Source: Arthrobacter sp. V1I7 (lineage in GTDB: Bacteria; Actinomycetota; Actinomycetes; Actinomycetales; Micrococcaceae). From it: a stretch of DNA of 64,000 bases. Position numbers and translations under genes: made by a program. Location of the stretch: assembly GCF_030817015.1 (NCBI RefSeq), contig NZ_JAUSYS010000001.1:4806129-4870128 (forward strand), written 5' to 3'. Under the pieces are notes generated by a model. That model saw only the letters and a list, made by a program, of their open reading frames with translations, was not told the origin of the DNA and ran no database searches. Below are positions 30,982 through 39,428 of the stretch, one piece after another; position 1 is the first letter of the stretch, and each line of letters starts with the position of its first letter.

Positions 30982-33900
30982 TCACGTGAAGATGTCGGCC
31001 ACATACCTGCCGTGGGTGCGTTCCACCTCATCCATCCACTTGTCGGCGTCCGCCTCGGAAGCGCCGGTCGCCTCCCGGTAGATGCGCCCGCACGTGTCCC
31101 GCACCTCCGGCGCCATGTGCTTGCCGTCGCCGCAGACGTAGACAGTGGCGCCCTGCCTGACGAGCTCGACGACCTCGGCCCGGTCCGCCCAGAGCCGGTC
31201 CTGGACGTACTTCCTGCCGTCCTCGGGTGCGGTGGAAAAGACGGGCCGGAGGTCCAGGTTGGCCGCGTCTGCCCAGGATGCCAGCTCCGACTGGTAGAGG
31301 AAGTCGGTGTCCGGTGCCCGGCAGCCGAAAAACAGCATGGCGGGTGCCGGCTTGATGCCCTCAGTCTCGGCCCGCAGCGCCCGGTCCTGAATGAATCCCC
31401 GGAAGGGCGCCAAGCCGGTCCCTGCGCAGACCATGATGAGCGGAACCTGTAGGGACTGCGGCGGGTGGAAGGCCGCATTCGAGGGACGGACCGTGACCGC
31501 GACCCGTGACCCGGGCCTGGCCTGGGCGAGATACGTGGAAGCGGCGCCTTCGAAGACGCCGCGGCCCGACCAGGCCGGAGCCTGGATGACGGAGAAGGTC
31601 AGTGTCACGTGGTCGGGGCTCCAGAGCGGGGACGAGGAGATGGAGTACCGCCGCGGGGCCAGTTGGGCCAACAGCTGCAGGAACGAGCTGAACGACAACT
31701 GGCAGGACGGGTACATCTCCAGCAGGTCCAGCAGGGAGACGCGCTTGTCGAGGATCTCGGCCGCATGGCGCTCACGGTCCTCCGCGAAGGACTCAAGCTC
31801 CCGGCGGTGGGCGGGATCGTCGGCGACATCGGCCAGGTGCCCGAGCTGGCTCCTGGTCGCCGGTACCGCGAGTTCCACGTAGCTGCTCAGTAGTTCGCCC
31901 ACGGCCACGGGCATGCCGGTGGGCAGGAAGGTGTCTCCTTGCTCCATGCTCAACAGGACATGCGAGTCGTAATCGAGGTTGAAGCGGTTCAGCGCCCGCT
32001 GCACCGATTCGCTGGGATTTAGGGGGAGGACGGCCAGGTAGTCGCCGGCGCGGTACCTCATGCCATCGGGCAGGGCGATCTCGACATGCCGCTTGGACCG
32101 GGCCCGGGGCTGTGCCATATTGACCAGTTCGCGGTTCGCGACCACGGTGCCCAGGGCCAGCCCGTTCTGGCGCAGCAGGGGGTCCCGGACATTGCCGACG
32201 AACTGGACCTGCAGCCCGGGTTGCGCCGCCGGCGGGCTTGTATCCTGCCCAAGCGCCGCGTCCACGGCCGGCCAGAATCCGGCATACCACTCGTCGAAAT
32301 CGCCAAAGAAGTCCCCGCGGGCGTTGGCCTCGCCCCGGACGTAGATCCGCTCGGCGCCCGCGGCCGCCAGCCGGGCGTCAATGGCTTTGGGGACCTCCTG
32401 GTAGGTCCGCGCCCAGTCCTTGTTGCCATTGCCGAAAACCGTGTACCGCACCCCTGCAAGGCTGCCGGGTTGCAGGCCCTCGGTCCAGGCCACGAATTTC
32501 CGGGCGTTATCCGGCGGCTGCCCCTCATAGGAGGAAGCGACGATGGCGACAAGGCCCGCCGTCGGTAGTCCGCCGGCTGAATCGTCAAGCGGACTGATGC
32601 CGGGGCTGTAGCCCCGCCGCCCGGCGTCGTTGGCGATGCGCTGCGCAAAGTCCTGGGAGGTTCCCGCATTGGAACCGTAGAGCACGCGCAGCGGGATACC
32701 GTTGGCCGCCGCGGCGGCCGTTTCGACGCACGGAGCATGCTCGACGGCGGTTTCCGCGGTTCCCCTGATCTGCACGTCCCGCCGTCGTACATGCAGAAAC
32801 AGCCCCTCGGGCTTCATGGTCAGCGTGTGGTGGATTTTCAGTTCATAGGCGGGGTCGGCGGCCGTGATCTCGAACCGCTGCAGGAGCTTGGCCAGGAAGA
32901 GCTGGGCCTCCTGCAGGGCGAAGCCCCGGCCGATGCAGGAGCGCTGCCCGTTGCCGAAGGGCTTCCAGGCATTGGCCGGGATTGCTGCTGCCCGTTCGGG
33001 GGAGAACCTCTCGGGATCGAAAACCTCGGCGTCGTCGCCCCACGCCGCCTTGTCCCGGTGCAGTTGGGGGAGGAGGACCAGGATGGGCTGGCCGGCGGGG
33101 ATCTCGTAGCGGCCGCCCAGTGTGGTGTCCTCGAACGGTGCGACGCTGAAGGCCGGCGCGGTGGGCCAAAGCCGGAGCGTCTCCTTGAGGACCTGGTCCA
33201 GGTACCCCAGCCGGGGCAGGTGCTCGAAGCGGGCGCCCGCGGTGCCCAGAACCTCATCCACCTGCTGCCGCGCTTTGGCGAGGACCGCCGGATGGCGCAA
33301 CAGTTCGTAGAGGGCAAAGGACAGCAGGCCGCTGGTGGTTTCATGCCCGGCGACCAGAAAGGTGACCATCTGGTAGCGGACGTTTTTCTCGGACAGCCGC
33401 TCGCCCGTCAGCGGGTCCGCCGCGTTGAGCATGGTGTCCAGAATGTCTTCGGTGCCGGGCGGGCTGGGGTTGCGCCGCCGGTCGCTGATCATCTGGTCGG
33501 CGACCTCGAACATCAGGGCGTTATCTTCCTGGAGCTGGTGCCGTTTGCGCAGCATGATCTTGTTCTGCACCGGAAGCCGGCGCGACCGGTCACCGGATTC
33601 GACCAGGGCGCGGACCATGGCTCCCACGAAGGGATGCATCTCATCCCGGTAGAGGCTGTTGAAGCGGTAGCTGAACGAGCACAGGGCGATGGTGTCCAGG
33701 GTCAGCCGGGTGGTGTTGTCCGGAACATCAATCCGGACGTTGGGGCCAAGCCTCTCCCACTTGAGGAGCAGCTGCTCAGCGATGTCGTCCATGCCGCTGA
33801 ACATCCGCCTCAGCGCCGCAGGCCCAAACGCCGGCATAAGGATCCGGTGGGCCTTTTGCCAGTTGGGTTCCTGTGTTTCCGCAGTGAACAGGCCGTCGCC

Positions 33901-34155
33901 GATGAAGTCCCGCACCTCCCGCAGGGCTCTGCCCAGCACCTTGCCAAAGCGGGATTCATCGCACACCTCGTTGACGAGCTGCTGCGAGGAGATGGCGACG
34001 ACGCTGCGGTTGAAGAACTGGATGCGGACGATAGGACCGTACCGCTCGGCCACCTCGACGAGTCGCAGGACGCCTTTGCTGGAGTCAATATCTGCCAGGT
34101 TACCCACCACGGGCTTTGGGGGAGGTTGCGGTATGGGGACGGTGGGCGAAGTCAT
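30982..34155 (-). CDS. Self-sufficient cytochrome P450/NADPH-P450 reductase fusion (CYP102, P450 BM3 type)
   Basis: The frame is open to 34575, but the ATG at 34155 follows GAGGAG and begins MTSPTVPIPQPPPKPVVGNL, giving 1057 residues against about 1048 for P450 BM3. The haem domain (about 1-460) has the I-helix oxygen-activation motif AGHETTSGLL, the ExxR helix KETLRLWP and the haem ligand loop FGNGQRSCIG. The BM3 residue controlling regioselectivity, Phe87, is conserved in IGDGLFTAETQ. The reductase part starts with a flavodoxin domain (LRVLYGSNAGTSQDFAQRIA, VFGNGNKDW), then the FAD domain (PRRYSISSSP) and NADPH domain (CAGTGLAPFRGFIQDRA, YVCGDGKHMAPEV). Such enzymes hydroxylate fatty acids at subterminal positions in the cytosol. 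No BM3R1-like repressor gene is adjacent. Confidence 0.97.
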   Translation of the reverse strand: MTSPTVPIPQPPPKPVVGNLADIDSSKGVLRLVEVAERYGPIVRIQFFNRSVVAISSQQLVNEVCDESRFGKVLGRALREVRDFIGDGLFTAETQEPNWQKAHRILMPAFGPAALRRMFSGMDDIAEQLLLKWERLGPNVRIDVPDNTTRLTLDTIALCSFSYRFNSLYRDEMHPFVGAMVRALVESGDRSRRLPVQNKIMLRKRHQLQEDNALMFEVADQMISDRRRNPSPPGTEDILDTMLNAADPLTGERLSEKNVRYQMVTFLVAGHETTSGLLSFALYELLRHPAVLAKARQQVDEVLGTAGARFEHLPRLGYLDQVLKETLRLWPTAPAFSVAPFEDTTLGGRYEIPAGQPILVLLPQLHRDKAAWGDDAEVFDPERFSPERAAAIPANAWKPFGNGQRSCIGRGFALQEAQLFLAKLLQRFEITAADPAYELKIHHTLTMKPEGLFLHVRRRDVQIRGTAETAVEHAPCVETAAAAANGIPLRVLYGSNAGTSQDFAQRIANDAGRRGYSPGISPLDDSAGGLPTAGLVAIVASSYEGQPPDNARKFVAWTEGLQPGSLAGVRYTVFGNGNKDWARTYQEVPKAIDARLAAAGAERIYVRGEANARGDFFGDFDEWYAGFWPAVDAALGQDTSPPAAQPGLQVQFVGNVRDPLLRQNGLALGTVVANRELVNMAQPRARSKRHVEIALPDGMRYRAGDYLAVLPLNPSESVQRALNRFNLDYDSHVLLSMEQGDTFLPTGMPVAVGELLSSYVELAVPATRSQLGHLADVADDPAHRRELESFAEDRERHAAEILDKRVSLLDLLEMYPSCQLSFSSFLQLLAQLAPRRYSISSSPLWSPDHVTLTFSVIQAPAWSGRGVFEGAASTYLAQARPGSRVAVTVRPSNAAFHPPQSLQVPLIMVCAGTGLAPFRGFIQDRALRAETEGIKPAPAMLFFGCRAPDTDFLYQSELASWADAANLDLRPVFSTAPEDGRKYVQDRLWADRAEVVELVRQGATVYVCGDGKHMAPEVRDTCGRIYREATGASEADADKWMDEVERTHGRYVADIFT

Positions 34156-34439
34156 GGTGCGCTCCTCAGCGGCCGGCGATCGAGGCATGTGGGAAGATTT
34201 TCCGCTGCCCGACCGGTCGAGGCTCTCCCCGTGTCCGGTCCACGATACTCCCGTTGGATTTCGGGCACTATGGGCGCAGGGGGCGGGCCGAACCTTCCGG
34301 ATACGTCTGTACGACCTCGTTGAGCACGTTCGTGGCGAAATCCGGGGCGCTCGGGTCGATGGACGACGCAGGAAGGCGGGCAGGCTGGGGCCCAGGCGGC
34401 GCTCATCCCCCGGCATTAAGGGTTGCCCCGTGTGGTGAT

Positions 34440-34595
34440 GTGGTCGGAACAGCGCTGCCTTGGGCGCGCTTACTGGACACTCGCCGGGGCCACGCCAGAG
34501 TCGCAGCCAGACTCCTTGCCCTCGCCGCCGCGATCTGGCAACTGGCGCACCAGCACTTCCCCAGGAAACGATCACTCATCGCCTTCGACCACTAA
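34440..34595 (+). pseudogene. C-terminal remnant of an IS982-like transposase
   Basis: The + strand frame ends RVAARLLALAAAIWQLAHQH then KRSLIAFDH and a TAA at 34593-34595. This is the usual IS982-family C-terminus (R-I-L-A-L-T-A-A-I-W-H-N ... K-R-S-L-I-A-Y-D-H). The catalytic region is absent. It lies upstream of the P450 gene on the other strand; the rest of 34156-34824 holds no recognisable gene. Confidence 0.5.
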
Positions 34596-34824
34596 ATTCA
34601 ATAGGAATTAATCATCTCTAAAGGACTACCTCACGGAGATGCCAGTCTCTACGTCATACCGGATCGTCCCATTTTTGAATGCATGAGTAACGGGGCTCCC
34701 CGCTGATATGAGTTGAGTTGTTCCTTCACAAACACCTCCGGAGATGCCAGAAGGGAAGTATCAGATTCCTTTGAGGATCTGGCGCTGGGCCGTGGGATCC
34801 TCCTGTCACTTTCCGGAGGTGGAG

Positions 34825-36051
34825 ATGATGTCTCTTGATGTTGCTGTGGTGCGGGCGCCAACGGTTGTTGTTGTTGCTGTCGATGTGGGAAAGTCGACGG
34901 TCGCGTTGTCGGTCACGGGCGCAGATCGCCGGCGTTTGCTGGGTCAAGTGGATTTTAAGATGACAGCGCCGGGGCTTGAGGCAGTTCTGGCACGTGTCCG
35001 CCGCGTGCTGCCCGTTGCCGGGGCCCTGGTCAAGGTGGGGATAGAGGCTGCAGGCCACTACCATCGTCCTTTGCTGGCACCGTCTGCATGGCCTGCCGGG
35101 TGGGAGGTACTGGAGCTGAATCCGGCACACGTCGCCGAGCAACGGCGTGTCCAGGGCAGGCGCAGAATCAAGACCGATGCGATCGATCTTGAGGCGATCA
35201 CCGAGCTGGTACTCGCCGGCCGCGGGGTTCCGGTGCGGTCCCGGGAGCTGGTCATCGGTGAACTGGCTGCCTGGTCCGCGCATCGGAGGCGACGGGTCCA
35301 GACCCGGACTGCCACGAAGAACCAACTGCTGGGCCAGCTGGACCGCTGTTTCCCAGGGCTTGGCCTGGTTCTGCCCGATGTGTTGGGCACCAAGGTCGGC
35401 AGGTTCGTCGCGGAACACTTTGCCGATCCGCACAGGCTGGCGGCCCTGGGCGCCGGCCGGTTCATCCGTTTCGCGGCCGTCCGGGGACTGCAGGTGCGAC
35501 GGCCGGTGGCGGAAGGGCTGGTCACGGCCGCACGGGATGCGTTGCCAATGCCTGACGCTGCCGTCGCCAGGGAGGTTTTGGCCGCGGATCTGGTGTTGTT
35601 GTCGGACCTGGACGCCCAGGTAACGGCGGCCGAGGCGGCGATGGCCGCGTTGCTGCCCCGTAGTCCTTTTGCCACGCTGATCACGGTCCCCGGTTGGGGA
35701 ACGGTCCGGGCCGGGAATTACGGTGCCGCCGTGGGCGACCCGCACCGCTGGCCCGGACCGTCTCAGGTCTATCGGGCCTCAGGGCTGTCTCCGATGCAGT
35801 ACGAGTCCGCCGGCAGGCGCCGGGACGGTTCCATCAGCCGCGAAGGCAGCGTGACCCTGCGCCGGGCGCTGATCGACCTGGGCATTGGCCTATGGCTCTG
35901 CGACGGGCCCAGCCGCGCCCACGCGGCCGCGTTGAAGGAGCGTGGGAAGAACGGTGGCGTCGTCGCCTGTGCGATGGCGCACCGTGCCAACCGGATCGCC
36001 TACGCCTTGGTGCGTGACCAGACAGCCTACGACCCCGCGCACTGGGCCTGA
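34825..36051 (+). CDS. IS110-family transposase (copy c)
   Basis: Two adjacent ATG codons at 34825 and 34828 follow GGAGG, giving about 408 residues. The N-terminal DEDD domain shows VVAVDVGKSTVALSVTG, KVGIEAAGHYHRPL and RIKTDAIDLEAITELV. The C-terminal domain has TVPGWGTVRAGNYGAAVGDP and ASGLSPMQYESAGRRRDGS with the catalytic serine region. It is clearly diverged from copies a, b, d and e and belongs to another IS110 subgroup. Its limits are not obvious; the non-coding flanks (about 34600-34820 and 36052-36250) should hold the ends and the guide RNA. The frame is intact. Confidence 0.9.
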   Translation: MMSLDVAVVRAPTVVVVAVDVGKSTVALSVTGADRRRLLGQVDFKMTAPGLEAVLARVRRVLPVAGALVKVGIEAAGHYHRPLLAPSAWPAGWEVLELNPAHVAEQRRVQGRRRIKTDAIDLEAITELVLAGRGVPVRSRELVIGELAAWSAHRRRRVQTRTATKNQLLGQLDRCFPGLGLVLPDVLGTKVGRFVAEHFADPHRLAALGAGRFIRFAAVRGLQVRRPVAEGLVTAARDALPMPDAAVAREVLAADLVLLSDLDAQVTAAEAAMAALLPRSPFATLITVPGWGTVRAGNYGAAVGDPHRWPGPSQVYRASGLSPMQYESAGRRRDGSISREGSVTLRRALIDLGIGLWLCDGPSRAHAAALKERGKNGGVVACAMAHRANRIAYALVRDQTAYDPAHWA

Positions 36052-36514
36052 GCAAACCCCCAGGCTTTCCCGGATAGCTGCCGGCCGCACCGCGGCGTAC
36101 GGAGCGGTCAACGTGGAGCGCCCGCAGCGCAGCGAGGACGAACGACGTTGACAGCGACAAGCCGCGGCGCACGATCATGGCGGCCCGGAAAGCCAGCGCC
36201 CGGTCCGGATCGATCAAGGAGGTGCCCGGAAGCCCTTCACAACCCGGCTCAGCGGTGAGACGCTGGAACCGACGAAGGGCCGGATCAGACGCCGTTTCCG
36301 CTATGGCGGACGCTTCACGCGTTACGCCGAGGCTAGCTTGGCGCCCGGCCCTTCGCCCATGGCAGCAGCCCGAACGACGCCAGATGACCCTGTACACACA
36401 GAGGCCGCATAAGTCAGCGTGGGCGCTGCCCCATCCCTCGACGTCGGGCCCCAGCCGCAAACCGCAAGCCACAGCACAAAAGCCGCCGCCGCGTCACCGA
36501 GGAGGCACTGCCGC
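36052..36514. other. Non-coding flank downstream of IS110 copy c
   Basis: No gene is recognised in these 463 bases. The first 100-200 bases probably include the right end of the IS110 element. A + strand frame at 36177-36554 has Arg/Pro-rich random composition and is not believed. Confidence 0.4.
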
Positions 36515-36637
36515 ATGCCCGACGATGCTATTGACAAGACCTATAGCCAGCTAGCCAAGCGTCTTGAAACCCTTGGGATACGAGGCGTCTCATTCGCCGA
36601 ACAAACACCCGAGTGGGCAGGACCATGGTTCCTGTGA
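36515..36637 (+). CDS. Possible 40-residue small protein
   Basis: The ATG at 36515 is preceded by a strong GAGGAGG at 36499. The product is MPDDAIDKTYSQLAKRLETL GIRGVSFAEQTPEWAGPWFL. The composition looks protein-like, with an amphipathic first half and an aromatic tail, but no family is recognised. It lies 108 bases before the resolvase pseudogene. Confidence 0.35.
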   Translation: MPDDAIDKTYSQLAKRLETLGIRGVSFAEQTPEWAGPWFL

Positions 36638-36745
36638 AATCACGCGACTTTCTCCGCGGCCGGCGATTCTCATAACTATGTCCCGAAACCTGCAGGTTGA
36701 ATCGGCATACCAATCATTAGATATGAGACACATCGGAGACAGGCC

Positions 36746-37342
36746 ATGACGAAACTTATTGGATATGCACGAGTTTCGACACGGCAGCAGTCCACCGACC
36801 GATAGCGGGCGGATCTGCTGGCCGCCGGCGTTCGACGCGATGACCTCTACGTTGACCATGGAGTCTCCGGAGCACGGGCTTCACGGCCACAGTTTGATCG
36901 AGCACTTGACGCGCTAATGGAGGGTGACACCCTCGTCATCACGACTTTGGACCGGCTTGGGCGGTCCACCCAAAACATGCTCGCTTTTGCCGATGAACTC
37001 CGCAGCAGGGGTGCCGGCCTGCGCGTCCTGAACCTGGGCGGAGGCGATGTCGACACCGCGACGCCGATGGGGTCCATGTTGTTCACGATTATGGCCGCTC
37101 TCCCCCAGATGGAACACGAAATCAAGCGCGAACGCGTCACGGATTCCATTATCAAGCGAAGAGAAGCTGGCAAGGACCTCGGCGGCCGGCCCCGTCGGGT
37201 TACTGATAGTCAGATCAGAAGCGCTGTTCGCCTGGTCAAAGGTGGCGAGCCCGCGGTGCAGGTTGCCCGGGATCTCGGTATGTCCCGAGCGACTTTCTAC
37301 AGGCGGTCACGAGCCCTTGCCGACCAGCAGGGCGACATTTAG
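36746..37342 (+). pseudogene. Serine recombinase (Tn3-type resolvase/invertase) with one nonsense codon
   Basis: The ATG at 36746 begins MTKLIGYARVSTRQQSTDR with the catalytic serine in RVST. Codon 20 (36803-36805) is TAG where resolvases have Gln (x-D-R-Q-x-A-D-L-L), so one C-to-T change created the stop. After it the frame is perfect: ADLLAAGVRRDDLYVDHGVS, DTLVITTLDRLGRSTQNMLA, MAALPQMEHEIKRERV and a C-terminal HTH (AVQVARDLGMSRATFYRRSR). The total is 198 codons. A downstream start (for example 36917) would lack the active site. Such enzymes resolve or invert DNA between res-like sites; a 30-bp palindrome lies 130 bases downstream. Confidence 0.88.
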
Positions 37343-37472
37343 CGCCACAAAAAAAGGCTATAGCGCCGACACTCACATACGTCGCGGGCGCGGGAATGGA
37401 TGTCTTGCACAGCTGTGCCTTTTAAGACGCCGGTGCCATTCCGCGGCCCGGATTGAGAGCGCCCGGCGAACC

Positions 37473-37502
37473 TAGACAGCGCACAGCGCTGTGCGCTGTC
37501 TA
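37473..37502. repeat. Perfect 30-bp palindrome
   Basis: TAGACAGCGCACAGC is followed immediately by its reverse complement GCTGTGCGCTGTCTA with no loop. It lies between the resolvase pseudogene and the 200-bp repeat copy B. It could be a recombinase or regulator site; a loop-less palindrome is less typical of a terminator. Confidence 0.8.
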
Positions 37503-37542
37503 ACGGTCCTCGCTTCGCTCGGGCTGTAGAAGCATTTTCCTT

Positions 37543-37743
37543 GTTTTTGGCTGCTGTCCCAAGGGATTGTACGTACCCGCTCGGGCCCGTCTAGCCCCTC
37601 CGTGAACTCCGGGGCCTGCGTGCCGGGAATTTCCCTCCGGCGCTCCTGCGTCGCTTACTTCCTCCAGGAATTTCCCGCCCTTGCCCAAGGGTAGACAGGC
37701 CTCCGTCGGGCACAGCTCCGCAAGCTTCGCCAGCAGCCAAAAC
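37543..37743. repeat. 200-bp element with terminal inverted repeats, copy B
   Basis: The ends are TTTTTGGCTGCTG (from 37544) and CAGCAGCCAAAA (to 37742). The interior follows copy A (28716-28917) throughout: GTCTAGCCCCTCC, AATTTCCCTCCGGCGCTCC, CCTCCAGGAATTTCCCG, GGGTAGACAGGCCTCCGTCG and CACAGCTCCGCAAGCTTCGC. Both copies are followed by CAAC. Confidence 0.8.
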
Positions 37744-37953
37744 AACGGGGGAGGGAAGCTGGCCAATCACCACGAGCGCCCACTCTCGCTAGCCACCGGC
37801 AAAACCACGACGAGGGGCGCAATCCGGTTGGTCAGCGCACGAAGCCCGCCTCCTACCGCTTGACAGACATAGAAGCGTCGGGGGGAGAGGGGAAGCTGGC
37901 CGGTCATCTGAGCCGCCCCACCCGCCGGAATCCTCTGCAAAAGGAGCAACACC

Positions 37954-38931
37954 ATGATTGAAAGATCAACCTCTCCGGTCCCGCTGACCTGCTGGCGACC
38001 ATACCGCATTTGCTGGGGATAACGCCTTCGGAATCGTTTGTGGTCCTCACCGCCCATGCCGGTGCCCTCGGCGCGACGCTGCGGGTGGATGCACCCGAAC
38101 AAGTCGAGCCGCTGGACTACGCGCAGACGCTGACCAGCCACGCCGCCAACGATGACAAGGCAACGGCGTCCTACATCGTCGTCTACACCGACGAGGATCA
38201 GGACAGCTACCCGTACGCCGCGCATGTCGCCTCGCTGGTCAGCGAGCTGGCCGCAGCCCGGATGCCCGTGCGGAACGTCTGGCTCGTGACCTCGAGCTAC
38301 TGGACGGAGTTCGGCACCGACGAGGAGCACCCGCTGGAGCAGATCACCGACAGCCAAGCCAACGCGACGTTTACCTTCTTCGGCAGCGCCACGGACATTG
38401 ACGTCTACAACCCCGCCCTTCTGGGCAACCTGGGCAATGCCGGTGGAAGCACCCGAGGGCAGCGAAGAGGACATTGAGGAAGCATGCACAGCGTGGGCGG
38501 CCGTGCTGGACAGCGCCGGGACCCCCGACCGCGAAACGGTCCGGAGCATCGCGGGAGCGTTCCAGCACAAAATGGTCCGGGACTTCCTGTTCCGCGAGAC
38601 CATCACCACCCACAACGGCAACTTCGCCGACGTCATCCTCGGGAACTTCACCGGACGACCGGACTGGAACCGGGTGGACCGGGCCCAGGCCATGGCTTTC
38701 GAGCTGATGAAAGCAGTCCCGGCGGGCCAGCGCGCACCGATGCTGACCCTGATGGGGTGGCTGGAATGGCTCAAAGGCGACGGCACCCAGGCGGGCCGGT
38801 ACCTCAAGCACGCGGACACGGATGCACCCGGGTTCCGGCTGGCAGGGCTGCTGCGGGAACTGATCAACCGCGGTTCGGTCGCCGACGCCGCCCGCGACCC
38901 CGAAACCTCCTACCAGCGCCACAACAACTGA
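37954..38931 (+). pseudogene. DUF4192-family protein, two frameshifts
   Basis: AAAAGGAG lies before the ATG at 37954, but the frame breaks after five codons; one base later the DUF4192 start is clear: LSGPADLLATIPHLLGITPS ESFVVLTAHAG. This frame runs to about 38440 (ASYIVVYTDEDQDSYPYAAH). The protein continues in another frame: PVEAPEGSEEDIEEACTAWA ... RPDWNRVDRAQAMAFELMKA ... SYQRHNN. Undoing two single-base indels restores about 325 residues. DUF4192 proteins are common, uncharacterised actinobacterial cytoplasmic proteins, usually core-genome. A strong terminator follows. Confidence 0.7.
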
Positions 38932-38937
38932 ACGGAC

Positions 38938-38981
38938 AGGGCCGGGCCGGGATCACCCAGAGATCCCGGCCCGGCCCTTTT
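38938..38981 (+). terminator. Strong terminator after the DUF4192 gene
   Basis: GGGCCGGGCCGGGATC pairs perfectly with GATCCCGGCCCGGCCC across a short loop and is followed by TTTT. Confidence 0.92.
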
Positions 38982-39032
38982 GCCGGTGGCGGGGCGGCCT
39001 CCCCCGCTTCGCACTGAGGAGAATGGGCTGTA

Positions 39033-39254
39033 GCAGGGGAGTGGTTCTTGGCTTATCCGCTTCGTGACGACGATCCGCGGCGTGCGCTTTTGTCCAAGGG
39101 GGAGATCTGTTGGTTCGGCTCGTTTGCTACTCGATTTTTGGCATCAGTCTGAGCGAGTCGCCGGGAGAGGTGGCTGCTGGTTTATCAAAATGAGACCGGT
39201 GGCAGGGGAGTGGTTCCTGACTTGCCCGCTTCGTGACGATCCGCACACGTGCGC
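39033..39254 (+). repeat. Direct repeat pair of about 54 bp in the upstream region of IS110 copy d
   Basis: GCAGGGGAGTGGTTC ... CCGCTTCGTGACGA ... GATCCG ... GTGCGC occurs at 39033-39087 and again at 39202-39254 with a few mismatches. The pair lies in the non-coding region before the transposase at 39429, and a related sequence is found at 23681-23740. It may represent two nested IS ends or a duplicated guide-RNA segment. Confidence 0.7.
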
Positions 39255-39428
39255 GAACTGTCTACGAGGAGATCTGTCGGTTCCACTGCCCTGCCACTCA
39301 CCAGGGCGACCGGGCCGGACGGTGTTGTGACTTGATAGGGACGTGCAGCTTAGCTTTTCAGTGCTTTGTCCGCCCGGCCCGGTCATCCGTGCTCGCCTTG
39401 ATCACTCCATCGACAGGAATGAGCATGC

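Noticed and set aside
32737..34323. 528-codon plus-strand ORF
   Set aside because: Antisense of the CYP102 haem domain in high-GC DNA; the minus-strand frame has every family motif.
36177..36554. 125-codon plus-strand ORF after IS110 copy c
   Set aside because: Arg/Pro/Ser-rich random composition, no ribosome binding site; probably the non-coding right end of the IS.
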